Source: Allomyces arbusculus
Lineage: Eukaryota > Blastocladiomycota > Blastocladiomycetes > Blastocladiales > Blastocladiaceae
DNA length: 64,000 nucleotides
NCBI GenBank assembly: GCA_027604705.1
Contig: JADHYV010000009.1
Location: forward strand, 434,001-498,000
Direction: 5' to 3'
The notes beneath the pieces are model-generated. The model did not search any database. It was not told the origin of the DNA and was given only the letters and a program-made list of their open reading frames with translations. Shown here one piece after another: positions 38,201 through 48,756 of this stretch. Made by a program: the position numbers and the translations under genes. The first letter of the stretch is position 1; every line of letters starts with the position of its first letter.

Positions 38201-39484
38201 TTCGCTCATTTTTTGTCGGAGCTGCAGCAAAATGACTTGGCCACCGTGCAAGCCGACTTGGCCGAAAAGGAGCGCACTTTGACCGCGCGCATTCGGCAAG
38301 AAAAGCGCGATGCCGATGCGGTCACGTCCGAGATGGTGGCGGAGACGCAGACGCTGCTGCAGCTGTTTGGCGTGCCGTACGTCACGGCGCCGTTTGAGGC
38401 CGAGGCGCAGTGCGCGTGGTTGTCCAAGGAGGGTTTGGTCGATGGGGTCGTGACGGACGACTCGGACGTGTTCCTGTTTGGCGCCCAGGTCGTGTTCAAG
38501 AACATGTTCAATTCGGCCAAGTACGGTACGTTGGTTGTCTTAGCGCCGCGAGCCGCTTTCATGACCGCTGTTGACGAGTTGAATTGACCATTTCCATGAT
38601 CCGAAACCATAGTCGAACGGTACACGGCAACCGATCTGGCCGAGGCGCTTCAACTGGACCAACGCGCACTGATCCAACTCGCGCACCTGCTCGGCTCCGA
38701 CTACACGTCGGGCATCTCGGGAATCGGCGCCGTCGCCGCTATGGAAATCCTCGCCGAGTTTGCCAGCGACGCCGTGGACCCTGACGGCAGCACCGAGCTC
38801 ACACGGTTCGCTGAATGGGCGCGCGCCATCAATCAAGGCCAAGACCCGGACGGCGCGTCCGATCGTCCCATCTCGGACGTCCGACAGCGACTCCGTCGAC
38901 TCGCCGCCAACGTGCCCGGCCGCAACTTCCCGGACCCGCGCGTCGACGCGGCCTATCTCCACCCGACGGTCGACGAGTCGCGCGAGCCGTTCACGTGGGG
39001 CGAGCCGGATATTGACGGATTGCAGACCTTGTTCTGGGACCGGGTCGGGTGGCCGCCTGCGCGCGTTCAGTCGACGGTCGGGCCGTTGATTGCGGTCATG
39101 AACCAACGCCGACACCAAACACAGACGAAACTCACGTCGTTCTTGACTATTACCGACGCTCGTGCTCGGACGAAGCCAATCACGTCGGTGCGGATGCAGC
39201 GCGCGATTGCGACGAAGCGGGCGAGGACCGCGGGTGATGAGGAGGAGGAAGATGGGGAGGACGGGTCGAGTTCCAGCGATGAGGGGTCGTCGGACGGCGA
39301 CTCGGCCGCTCCTCCCCGGAAGAAGAGTAGCTGCGGCCGTGGCGGTGCTCGTGGTCATGATCGTGGCTGCGGAGGTCGCGGTCGTGGTCGTGGGGGTCGC
39401 GGTCGCGGTCGTGGGGGTCGCGGTCGCAGTCGTGGTAGCCCACATTCCGTGGGTGCTGAAGGAACCGGCTCGCCAGTCAACTAG
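35201..39484 (+). CDS. RAD2: XPG/Rad2 nucleotide-excision-repair endonuclease
   Basis: Three exons (35201-35465, about 35534-38526, about 38613-39484). N nuclease region: [44 protein letters not shown] spacer of about 800 residues, acidic and disordered, separates it from the I region, as in XPG but not FEN1. I region: [20 protein letters not shown] with the Glu pair, then [20 protein letters not shown]. Helix-two-turn-helix: [24 protein letters not shown]-box-like QTKLTSFL follows the nuclease core, as in family members that bind PCNA. The C-terminus carries an unusual RGG-type tract ([19 protein letters not shown]). About 1385 residues. Acts in the 3' incision of nucleotide excision repair together with TFIIH. 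Confidence 0.93.
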
Positions 39485-39964
39485 GGAAAGCGGCCGCATG
39501 GTTGGCTCCCTTCTGTCAATGTAGTGGGCATATTAAATAGTGGCGTTGTTTCAGCTCATGATCGTTTGGCGAGAACTAGTTTGGTGTCGATGGCCGATTT
39601 GGACTTGGAATACCACGGCTGCATCACCATGCTTCTCCACCTCGTCAATTTCCACCGAACCTTGCTGTCCTTGTCCTTGTATACATCCTCGGCGAGTGCT
39701 GGGCCGATCTGTGTGTTGCTGACTTTCTGATCGTTTTGGTGATGGAGGACACAGAAGAGCATTCTAGAGGGTGGCCACAAATGGTTGCTTCGCTTTTGCG
39801 GCTGCAACGGCTCTTCACAGATCAGCATCACATCAGAGCGGCTGCCTAGTAGATGCACTTCACACTTCAACCGATCATATCTACTTAGCCAAAATGTTCC
39901 GGCGATAAAAATCAACGTTCTCACTAATTCTTGCAAACAATTTGTTGAGAGCAAGACAGCAGCA

Positions 39965-39992
39965 TGCATCAGCTGATTGGCCAGCTGATGCA
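39965..39992. repeat. Perfect inverted repeat (11-bp arms, 6-bp loop)
   Basis: Left arm TGCATCAGCTG at 39965-39975, spacer ATTGGC, right arm CAGCTGATGCA at 39982-39992. It can form a hairpin or a dyad binding site. It contains two CAGCTG E-box cores. Confidence 0.85.
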
Positions 39993-40008
39993 ACACTGCC
40001 TCCATACC

Positions 40009-40031
40009 CATCAAAGAAGACATCTTTGATG
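40009..40031. repeat. Perfect inverted repeat (9-bp arms, 5-bp loop)
   Basis: Left arm CATCAAAGA at 40009-40017, spacer AGACA, right arm TCTTTGATG at 40023-40031. It lies only 16 bp downstream of the first inverted repeat. Confidence 0.8.
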
Positions 40032-40280
40032 CAAAGAAGGAGGCTGCAGGGGCAATGATTTTCGCACCTTTCATCATATTATGACGAGAGAAGGAGAAAT
40101 GTGCCTTTATGGCTGGCGGGACGAGACTTGTGCCAAGCTGGTCGAAATCAGTCCAATCTCCTGCAACTTGAAATTACTTGCAAACGACGAGACCCAACAC
40201 GGCGCTGCTACTTCGATTCTCTCTCGCCTATTGCCAGCTCCAAGTTAGTTGCAACGCGCTGCTTCTGATTGCAATCAACC

Positions 40281-42696
40281 ATGACGGATTCGCTCGGCGA
40301 GAGCGGCGAGGGCACCGGCCCACCTTTCTCGAGCGATGGTTGGGTCATTTCGAGCAAAATAAGTGGTCGCGACGGCCCGACGACTACGGCACCCGTGATT
40401 CCTTCGCTCATCATGTTCATCGTGTCGATCTCGCTGCTGTTCTGCGCGCTTCCAATCGCCTGGTGCCGGTACACCAACTGCTGGCCGTGTCGGCGATTGC
40501 GCCAGCGCAATCCTGATGTGGACGCGACGACCGAGCTATCCCACCGACCAAACGCGCGCTTCGGCTCCGCCAGCTCCCGCCGCCTCGTGTCCGGCTCGAC
40601 TTCTGCAGCAACGATTGCGAAAACCGATTCGCTTGGCCTGTCCACACGCGCTGCTCTCATCTTGGATTCTCGTGCGTTGCTGGTCGAGGAGGAGATGTCA
40701 AGTGGCGGCAGCAACAATACCGCAGCGGCCAGGGGCAAGAACACGACCCGGAGCAGCGTTACTTCCTCGACCGCCGCGACGAGTTCAAGGCCGTCGCCGT
40801 CACCTTCGTCCTCGGCATCGTCAAGCCGCAGCCCCGCTTCGATTACTATCAACGGCGCGTCCAAGGGTCCATCGCACACGAGCAGCCGCCGGAGCGCACC
40901 ACCTCTCTGGACACGTACCGCGTCCAGTCCCGCCTTGCCCCCATCCCTGCACCGGCCGTGGTCAAGTCGGTCGCGCACTGAACCGGTCGACGGAATTGAA
41001 CTGGACGTGACGCTGCCGCAGTCGTATTCTCGCCCGCGCGACGTGGTCACGCTGGCGCGGCAAAGCACGTTCGTGGAGTTGCAGCGTCTGCCCAACTCGT
41101 CGTCGACGCTGAGCCAAGTCTCGGCGGCGCAGTTGCTGGCTCGTGCTATCAAACCAGTTGTCAAGGCAAATGGCGGACCAGCAAGGTGTGTCGGTCGCTC
41201 TCTTTGTATGACGCCTCGCGCACTGATGGTATGAACTGACGGCTCCTCGCCATCATGACCGTTTCTAGCAAAACTACGCCGGTTGACGGTCGGTCGCTGA
41301 CTTTTGGGCTCGACTTGCCCATGGGTTTGGTAACGACCGGGACCCTGGCTTTGGATTCGTTGTTGGTCAGCCATTTGGATTTCCAGGTGCACTATTCGCA
41401 AACCATGGGCGAAGACGCCTTTTCATCGGTCCACGGCGGCACGTTCCGCGCCCAAGCAGTGCAAGTACGGTGTTTCTCGCGCGGATTTTCGCGTTTACCT
41501 TCTACCAGCTCGACGGGCCAAGGCGCACTCTCGCTGTTCAATATGGTCGCACGTCCTCGCACGGAACCGGCTCAGGAAACGGCGCCGATGTGGTCCGACG
41601 ACGAAGTTGCTCGTTTGTGGCAAAGAGAAGTTCAGATCATGCGGTTCGTGTCGCCTGCGCAATCATGTTCTTCTTAGCAACGTTTGTCGTTCCTGCGCAC
41701 GAAAACTCACTGCTTGGAATGTATTGCGTGTCCAGTGAACTGCAGGGTCACAGAAACATCCTGCGCCTCGTTGGGGTTTCGCAAGTCGCGGCGACGCCCA
41801 CGGGCACCGTTTCCTACACGCTCTACGAATGCGCGAAGCCGCTGATCGAGCTCGTGTTTAACCTGACGATTGACTGGTTCGACGACGACTCGCTCGATAT
41901 TGTGAGCGACGTCGCGTCGGCCCTGGCGTTTGCACGGTCACGCGGGTATGATCACGGATCGCTGACGCTGCTCGATGTTTGGACCGTCCCGACAATGCAG
42001 CCATTGGGTCGCCCACGGGCGGTCTTGTCGGCACCGAGCAGCGGCGGTGCCATGTCGTCGGCGGCCCCCAACGCGCACTTTGTGACGAAAGTGGCCGGGT
42101 TTGGGCTCCACCCGGAGCAAGTCGCCAAGCGCATTGCAACGACGGTCGACACGATGCGCCGGCATGTGTACGCGCGTTACGCCGACCCGTACCTGATCAA
42201 GACGGCGACCGCGCTGGCCGATCAGGGCCCGCAGGCGTCCGCGGCCTCCGACGGCGGGACCGACTTGTCTGCCCGATCGACACCGGTCCTAAGTCCAGCT
42301 ATCCCGGCAAACGGGACCGGGCAACCCATGGACACGGCCGAGCAACGGTCCGAGCGACTTAAAAAGGCGGCCCGCACCGCCGCCGTTTACGCGTTGGGCG
42401 TGCTGCTCTACGAGTGCGTCGAGCGGCGGCCTGTATTCGATCATATTGCCGCTGACAATGTGCAAGCCGCACTGAGCCGCCCAATCCGGCCCATCGTTGA
42501 CCTGCAGCGGTCGCTAGCCAACTCGGCGGTGCGGTCGGCCGATATTGGGCTCAAGCGCAAGCTCCGCGTCAAGTTGCTCGAGCTCATGTCGCGGTGCTGG
42601 TCGGGCGACGTGGCACGCCGGCCGAACATTGACGGCGTGGAGGCAGAGTTGCAGGGGATGCAGGAGATGGTAAAGCAGATTGTGTTCCGCGGATGA
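40281..42696 (+). CDS. Membrane-anchored pseudokinase (TKL-like fold)
   Basis: Three exons (40281-41185, 41269-41643, 41736-42696) sum to exactly 747 codons. A 38-residue N-terminus precedes one transmembrane helix (residues about 39-61, PSLIMFIVSISLLFCALPIA). A Cys-rich juxtamembrane stretch WCRYTNCWPCRRLR and about 230 disordered Ser-rich residues follow. A kinase fold then runs from about 345 to 740: Gly-loop GEDAFSSV (349-356), beta3 VQVR with Arg at 369 where the lysine should be, alphaC REVQIMRELQGHRNILRLVG, HGS (500-502) where HRD should be, AGFG (547-550) where DFG should be, helix F VYALGVLLYECVERRPVF, and RCWSGDVARRPN near the end. Three catalytic residues are therefore missing, so it is very likely inactive as a kinase. 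It could act as a scaffold or allosteric partner. The fold resembles TKL/receptor kinases; no specific family is claimed. Confidence 0.78.
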
Positions 42697-43854
42697 CTTC
42701 TGTTGCGATGAGATGCGGGGTAGCGCGTGTCGTTTATCGGTTGGTGGGACGGCTGAATCGGGCGGACAGTGCACGTGCGCGAAGACTTGGTTTGGGCTAG
42801 CATGGGCCGCAATAGCAAATGCCCAGAGTACCCCGGAGTTGTGAGGGACACGGAGAAATAGACGACTTGACTATCGACCGTTTTCGTTGGTCTTCCTTGG
42901 TACTTGAGCGTCTGCCAGCTGCATGCGCCACTGCGCTTGGACCTGCCAAAGCATGTGCGACCCTGAATACAGAGTGCAATGTACCAGGATTGGTCATCCC
43001 TCTGAAGATAGTTGCCCGCTTGCTGTTGGTTCCTGTTGGAAATCTGTTTGTGAACTGTTGAGATCAGCATCGTCCAGCATTGCAGGGTCATACTGGATGG
43101 AAGTGGGTCGATGCATGTCCGATTTGTGACCAACAGCTCGAGTATGATGTGATTCGCCCCATCTGATCGACCGCACCCGACGTGAAGTGATTGGTCGGTT
43201 GGTCGATCAGCAGCAGCAGCTACGCCTTGCACGAACCGAAGCTGTGGATGCATGGGATGTGTTCGGAGATGTGCACTGGTGCGGTGCATCAGTATCGTAC
43301 GGTTACTCCCAGTACGCCATGGAGTGACTTGGACCGATTTGCATGCGGAGCAAGTCGGAGACAAGTAACGTCTGGCTTGACCGGTGCCACACACGTGCGA
43401 CTGCGATCAGGGCGCGGCCCACGCGCGGCCATGGACAAACTGGGCCCACGCGGGCTGCTGCTCATTCATAAATAAATCGCGATACGCGCCGCGCTCTGAT
43501 CACAGTCCACCCCATCCTCCACAACCGCAACCGTCAACCACCACGACCCACCAGCGACGACCAGTCGTCAAGCACCAACCTCCCGCGACCAACTTGGACC
43601 CCAGTCTCCCTGCATCGCGTCCCGCTCGATCACGTCGCCCCGTGCCGCCCGGCTGTCCTTGCCCCGACGCTCTCGTTGCAATCCAGTCCTGCTCTACCCG
43701 TCTCGCTGTCGTCTCGTGCCGTGTCGGTACGCTTGCCTGCTTGCCGGCCTGCCTGCTGCCGCTCGTCAGCCATGGAGTCGCTTGTGGTCGCCGAATTTTG
43801 CCTGACCTCCATGCGGCACGCCGCTCAATCTAGGCCCCTGCTGCCCGTCTCGCC
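42697..43854. other. Long intergenic region upstream of FGAM synthase
   Basis: About 1.16 kb. The left part holds only motif-free frames, including an antisense frame running into the pseudokinase gene. A TATA-like CATAAATAA lies at 43468-43476. The 350 bp after it form a C-rich leader of CCACC/CAACC type before the ATG at 43855. The interval is consistent with a strong housekeeping promoter and long 5' leader. Confidence 0.35.
43468..43476 (+). promoter_or_regulatory. TATA-like box upstream of FGAM synthase
   Basis: CATAAATAA, about 380 bp before the start codon, followed by a C-rich leader. A weak match; position is plausible only with a long 5' untranslated region. Confidence 0.2.
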
Positions 43855-46800
43855 ATGACTGCTTCCTCGGCCAAGTCCTCGACCGCCAGCACCGGCAACA
43901 TGCTCGTGCTCCGTAGCACTGCCTCGGCCCTGTCCGACTTCCGTCGCTCGCGGCTCGTTGCGACCATTGGCGGTGACGACGTGATTGAAAATGTGCACGC
44001 GCACTGGCTCTACTTTGTCGCCGTCGTGCCCGGCAAGACGCTGACCAATGCCGACGTGAAGCTGCTCGATGACCTGCTGCAGGCGCACCCGCTCGCGGCG
44101 ACGTTTGCGCCCTCGGAGCACGACTTGGTCGTTGTGCCTCGTCTCGGCACCATTTCGCCCTGGTCGACCAAGGCCACGGACATTGCACGTCTGTCGGAGC
44201 TGCATGCTGTGGCCCGCATCGAGCGCGGTATTCTCTACTCGTTTGCCGTGCATGACCACGTCTCGGTCTCGCTCGCGACGGCCGCGGGCCCCCACATCCA
44301 CGACCGCATGACGCAGGCGCTGCTGTCGGTGCTGCCCACCTACCAGGACCTGTTTGCGCACGCTGACCCGCGCCCGCTCGTCTCGGTCCCGATTTGCAAG
44401 GCCGACGACCCGAAGGCCGCGCTCAAGCGCGCCAATGTCGAAAAGGGTCTGGCGCTTGCCGACGACGAGGTCGACTACCTCGTGCAAATGTACGCCAGCA
44501 AGACGCTCGCCGAGTCGCTGCGCCGTGACCCGACGGACATTGAGTTGATGATGTTTGCGCAAGTCAACTCCGAGCACTGCCGCCACAAGGTCTTCCGCGC
44601 GTCGTGGGACATTGACGGCAAACCCATGCCCAACTCGCTCTTTGGCATGATCAAGAACACGTACGAGCAGCACCCGCAGCACGTGCTCTCAGCCTACTCG
44701 GACAATGCCGCCGTGATCGAGGGCCCGACGGTGCCGCGCTTTGCCTGCGGCGCCGACGGTGTCTACCGCGTCGCCGACGAAAAGGTCCACTTGGTTGCGA
44801 AGGTCGAGACGCACAACCACCCGACAGCCATTTCGCCGTTCCCGGGCGCCGCGACCGGCTCCGGTGGCGAGATTCGCGACGAAGGCAGTGTGGGCCAAGG
44901 GTCCAAGTCCAAGGCCGGTCTGACGGGCTTTGCCGTCTCCAACCTGCGCATTCCCGGCTACACGCACGACTGGGAGGTGGATGTGGGCAAGCCCGCGCAT
45001 ATTGCGTCGCCGCTCGACATTATGATCGAGGCCCCGCTCGGCGGCGCGGCCTTCAACAACGAGTTTGGCCGCCCGGGCCTGACGGGCTACTTCCGCACGC
45101 TGTGCATGCCGGTCGACCTCGTCGATGCCAAGCAGACCGCAGCTGCCGCTCCCACGACCGTCAAGTCGGAGGTGCGCGGGTTCCACAAGCCGATCATGCT
45201 TGCCGGCGGCATGGGCAGCATTCGCCCGATGCACGTGCACAAGCAGCCGATTCGCCCGGGTAACAAGTTGGTCGTGCTCGGTGGGCCCAGTATGCTGATT
45301 GGGCTGGGCGGTGGTGCCGCGTCGTCAGTGGCCTCGGGCGCGTCCTCGGCCGATCTCGACTTTGCCTCGGTGCAGCGCGAGAACCCGGAAATGCAGCGCC
45401 GATGCCAGATGGTGTTGGACGCTTGCACAGCCCTGGGCGACAAGAACCCGATCGTCTCGGTCCATGACGTCGGTGCCGGCGGTCTTTCAAACGCGCTGCC
45501 CGAACTCGTGCACGACCATGGTCTTGGCGCGGTGATCCAGTTGCGGTCAGTGCTCATTGACGACCCGAGCATGTCGCCCATGGAAATCTGGTGCAATGAG
45601 TCGCAGGAGCGATACGTGCTGGCGCTTGACGAAAAGGATGTGGCCCGGTTTGAGGCTATGTGCAAGCGCGAGCGGTGCCCGTTTGCCGTTGTCGGTGTCG
45701 CGACCAAGGAAGAGCATTTGCTTGTGCAGGACTCGCTGCTCAAGAACAACCCGATTGACTTGCCGATGAGCATCCTGTTTGGCAAGCCGCCAAAGATGCA
45801 CCGCACGACGCAGACGCGCACGCTGGTCCCCAAGCCCTTGGCCCTGCCCGCCTCGGCGACGCTCCTCGATGCCGCGCGTCGTGTCCTGCAGCTGCCCTCG
45901 GTCGCGTCCAAGTCCTTCCTCATCACCATCGGCGATCGGTGCGTCGGTGGGCTGACGACGCGCGAGCAAATGGTGGGCCCGTGGCAAGTGCCCGTGGCCG
46001 ACGTGGCCGTCACGTCGACGACGTTTAACACGTGGAACGGGGACGCCATGGCGATGGGCGAGCGGCCGTCGATTGCTCTGGTGGATCACGCTGCGAGTGC
46101 TCGCATGGCTGTCGGCGAGAGTCTGCTGAACTTGGCTGCCGCCGCTGTTCCGTCGCTGGGCCACGTTCGGTTGTCGGCCAACTGGATGAGCGCCGTCGAC
46201 TCTGAGGGCGAAGGTGCCGGTATTTATGCTGCCGTCAAGGCGATCGGTCTCGACATGTGCCCGGCGCTCGGCATCACGATCCCAGTCGGCAAGGACTCGC
46301 TCAGTATGAAGTCACAGTGGAAGGACGGCGCCGTGGTCTCGCCGCTCGCGCTCAACATCACGGCCTACTCGGTGGTCGAGGACACGCGGCTCACGCTGAC
46401 CCCGCAGCTCCAGCGTCATGCCGACTCGGTCCTGCTCCTGCTCGACCCGAGTGCTGGCCAAATGCGTCTCGGTGCCAGTGCGCTTGCGCAAGTCTACCGC
46501 CAGGTCGGTAACAATGTGCCCAATGTCGACGACGTGGACCGTCTGCGCGCCGTGTGGAGCACGATCCAAGCTGCTCGCCCGCACCTGCTCGCGTACCACG
46601 ACCGCTCTGACGGCGGTCTCTTCACGACCATGGCCGAAATGTGCTTTGCCGGCCACATGGGTGTGCGCATGTTTGTGCCCGCCAACGTCGACCCGATTGC
46701 GTTCCTGTTCAACGAGGAACTCGGCGCCGTGGTTCAAGTTGCCGCAAGCAAGGTCGAGGACGTCATGGCGATTGCCCAAGCGCAGGGTCTCCCGCGCGAA

Positions 46801-47895
46801 TGCGTGCGCGCCGTCGCGCAGGTCACGCCCACGTCGCAGCAGCTCGACATTTTCGAGCATGGGTCGGGCCAGCTCTTGCAGTCGTTCCATCGCGTGGAGC
46901 TGCAGCGCCTGTGGTCGCTGACCTCGTACCATATGGCGCGTCGTCGTGATAACCCGGCGTGCGCCGAGTCGGAGCTCGAGGCGCTGTTTGATGGAGCCGA
47001 CCCGGGCATGTCGAGCCATCTCACGTTCAAGTACCCGCTCGAGGACCTGCCCTTGTACAAAGCGCCCGTCGACACGCGCCCCAAGGTGGCCATTATCCGC
47101 GAGCAGGGCGTTAACTCGTTCATGGAGATGGCCTACTCGTTCCACGCGGCCGGATTCGCGGCCGTGGACGTGCACATGTCGGACATTTTGTCGAGTGCCA
47201 CGTCGCTTGCTGGATTTGTCGGCCTCGCTGCGTGCGGCGGGTTCTCGTACGGCGACGTGCTGGGCGCTGGCCGCGGGTGGGCCAAGTCGATTCTGTGCAA
47301 CCCGACGGCGCGCGCCGAGTTTGAGCGCTTCTTTGCCCGGCCTGACACGTTTGCGCTCGGCATTTGCAACGGGTGCCAGATGTTTTCGCACCTGCGCGAG
47401 CTGCTGCCGGCCGACTCGGGCGCGCAGCACTGGCCCTACTTTGTGCGCAACGCCTCGGAGCAATTTGAAGGGCGCACGTGCCTGGTCCAAGTGCTCGACT
47501 CGCCCTCCATTTTCCTCAAGGACATGGCGGGGACCAAGCTGCCGATTCCCGTGGCGCACGGCGAAGGGCGCACTGAGTACGTTGACCAAGAGGCCGACAT
47601 TCCGTCGCTTGTGGCCAACCAGCAGGTCGCGGTGCGGTTTGTCGATAACTATGGCGCGCCCACCACGCGGTACCCATTCAATCCGAACGGCTCGACGCTC
47701 GGGATTACGGGGTTGACGACGCGCGACGGCCGCGTCACAATCATGATGCCACACCCGGAGCGGGCGACGCGTTGGGTCGCTAACTCGTGGATCGACGACC
47801 AGTGGCGCCACGACGGCGTCGAGGGCCCGTGGCTCCAAATGTTCCAAAGTGCTCGCAAGTGGGTCGAGTCAAATAAAGTGACGACCAAGGCGTAA
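43855..47895 (+). CDS. ADE6: Phosphoribosylformylglycinamidine synthase (FGAM synthase)
   Basis: Intronless 1346-residue enzyme of the eukaryotic large PurL type. It converts FGAR, ATP and glutamine to FGAM in step 4 of de novo purine synthesis in the cytosol. The N-terminal linker block has DPTDIELMMFAQVNSEHCRH (residues about 224-243). ATP-binding FGAM synthetase halves follow (VETHNHPTAISPFPGAATGS near 318-337, then IVSVHDVGAGGLSNALPELV). The C-terminal class I glutamine amidotransferase domain has CGGFSYGDVLGAGRGWAKSI (about 1125-1144), the nucleophile cysteine in LGICNGCQMF (about 1169) and the His-Glu pair in MMPHPERATRW. Lengths match yeast Ade6 (about 1350). No frameshift or missing key residue is visible. 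The whole 4-kb gene lacks introns although its neighbours have them. Confidence 0.97.
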   Translation: MTASSAKSSTASTGNMLVLRSTASALSDFRRSRLVATIGGDDVIENVHAHWLYFVAVVPGKTLTNADVKLLDDLLQAHPLAATFAPSEHDLVVVPRLGTISPWSTKATDIARLSELHAVARIERGILYSFAVHDHVSVSLATAAGPHIHDRMTQALLSVLPTYQDLFAHADPRPLVSVPICKADDPKAALKRANVEKGLALADDEVDYLVQMYASKTLAESLRRDPTDIELMMFAQVNSEHCRHKVFRASWDIDGKPMPNSLFGMIKNTYEQHPQHVLSAYSDNAAVIEGPTVPRFACGADGVYRVADEKVHLVAKVETHNHPTAISPFPGAATGSGGEIRDEGSVGQGSKSKAGLTGFAVSNLRIPGYTHDWEVDVGKPAHIASPLDIMIEAPLGGAAFNNEFGRPGLTGYFRTLCMPVDLVDAKQTAAAAPTTVKSEVRGFHKPIMLAGGMGSIRPMHVHKQPIRPGNKLVVLGGPSMLIGLGGGAASSVASGASSADLDFASVQRENPEMQRRCQMVLDACTALGDKNPIVSVHDVGAGGLSNALPELVHDHGLGAVIQLRSVLIDDPSMSPMEIWCNESQERYVLALDEKDVARFEAMCKRERCPFAVVGVATKEEHLLVQDSLLKNNPIDLPMSILFGKPPKMHRTTQTRTLVPKPLALPASATLLDAARRVLQLPSVASKSFLITIGDRCVGGLTTREQMVGPWQVPVADVAVTSTTFNTWNGDAMAMGERPSIALVDHAASARMAVGESLLNLAAAAVPSLGHVRLSANWMSAVDSEGEGAGIYAAVKAIGLDMCPALGITIPVGKDSLSMKSQWKDGAVVSPLALNITAYSVVEDTRLTLTPQLQRHADSVLLLLDPSAGQMRLGASALAQVYRQVGNNVPNVDDVDRLRAVWSTIQAARPHLLAYHDRSDGGLFTTMAEMCFAGHMGVRMFVPANVDPIAFLFNEELGAVVQVAASKVEDVMAIAQAQGLPRECVRAVAQVTPTSQQLDIFEHGSGQLLQSFHRVELQRLWSLTSYHMARRRDNPACAESELEALFDGADPGMSSHLTFKYPLEDLPLYKAPVDTRPKVAIIREQGVNSFMEMAYSFHAAGFAAVDVHMSDILSSATSLAGFVGLAACGGFSYGDVLGAGRGWAKSILCNPTARAEFERFFARPDTFALGICNGCQMFSHLRELLPADSGAQHWPYFVRNASEQFEGRTCLVQVLDSPSIFLKDMAGTKLPIPVAHGEGRTEYVDQEADIPSLVANQQVAVRFVDNYGAPTTRYPFNPNGSTLGITGLTTRDGRVTIMMPHPERATRWVANSWIDDQWRHDGVEGPWLQMFQSARKWVESNKVTTKA

Positions 47896-48756
47896 TCGAG
47901 CCTCATCAATCTCGGTTTATGTGTCCAAAAAGAATCGAATTTGTTGTCCCCCTCAAATTTCACTTTGTTGCTTCGGTTTTGCATTGGCTGCGTGTGAGGA
48001 AAGTCACAATAGCGAATGGGGATCATCGACTTCTCGAATATTGAGTGACGTGTCGGCAGCGGGAGTCGAGATGGATAATTATTAACATCGATCTCTGCCC
48101 AACACGAAGGGTTGAAGCAGCGAAACAATGAGGGTGACAAACGGCGTGGGCTTGACGCGATCCGATCCACGGCTCTCACTTTTGTTCCAGAACACAGAGC
48201 GAGCTAGTTGTGGGGGGGGGGGTCTTGGCAACGGGTGGAAAATGTGCAGCACGGCGGTGAGATGACGGTGGATGAACAACTGGCGCCAGTTGTGCTGGCA
48301 GTGGGCAACTGCCAATCGGCGACCTGGCCTCGCGAACGTTGCAATCAGGGCCGCAGCGTGCGGACGACATGCGCCAGTCTCGAACTTGTCAGACATCATT
48401 GGAAGACCTTCTTTCGGAGAGTTGGCGAGTTTGATTTCAAAGAATATTTGCCATGGAATGCCCATAAGTGTATTCGAGGAATGAGGGAATCAACTGTTGT
48501 CTGTGTTCATGTAAGATGCGCACGCGCCAGTGCTGAGTATGGTTCAAATTGTATTGAAGTCAACTATCATCAAACTATTGAATGGTTTTGCTGTGTGCCC
48601 GACAGCAACTATCATCAAACTATCGAATGGTTTTGCTGCGTGCCCGACAGTGCCAGGGCACGACCTCAGAGCTTTGCAACAGCAATCGTCGGTCAGGGTC
48701 CGGGCAATCTGTCAATCCACTCGAGAAATGACGTACCTTTCACGCGACAATCCACG
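47896..48756. other. Convergent intergenic region, FGAM synthase / HMG gene
   Basis: About 860 bp between convergent stop codons. It contains a run of ten G near 48211-48220 and a 45-bp tandem duplication at 48561-48650. No gene or RNA recognised. Confidence 0.4.
48561..48650. repeat. 45-bp tandem duplication
   Basis: Two adjacent 45-bp copies (48561-48605 and 48606-48650), beginning CAACTATCATCAAACTAT and ending GTGCCCGACAG, differ at two positions (TTG/TCG and TGT/TGC, both T to C). The low divergence suggests a recent duplication. It lies in non-coding sequence. Confidence 0.9.

Larger units (their letters stand above)
39485..40280. other. AT-richer intergenic region with two hairpins
   Basis: About 800 bp upstream of the pseudokinase gene with lower GC than its surroundings. 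It holds two perfect inverted repeats (39965-39992 and 40009-40031) and an unassigned 173-codon minus-strand frame (39556-40077) without recognisable motifs. No transposase, reverse transcriptase or RNA gene is recognisable. Confidence 0.4.

Noticed and set aside
42441-43394. 317-codon antisense frame overlapping the pseudokinase 3' end
   Set aside because: No recognisable motif, cysteine/serine/threonine-rich random-like composition, and half of it lies opposite a real coding exon.
46312-47847. 511-codon antisense open frame across FGAM synthase
   Set aside because: It is a shadow of the GC-rich codons of ADE6, with Arg/His-rich composition and no motifs. The sense strand codes a complete enzyme.
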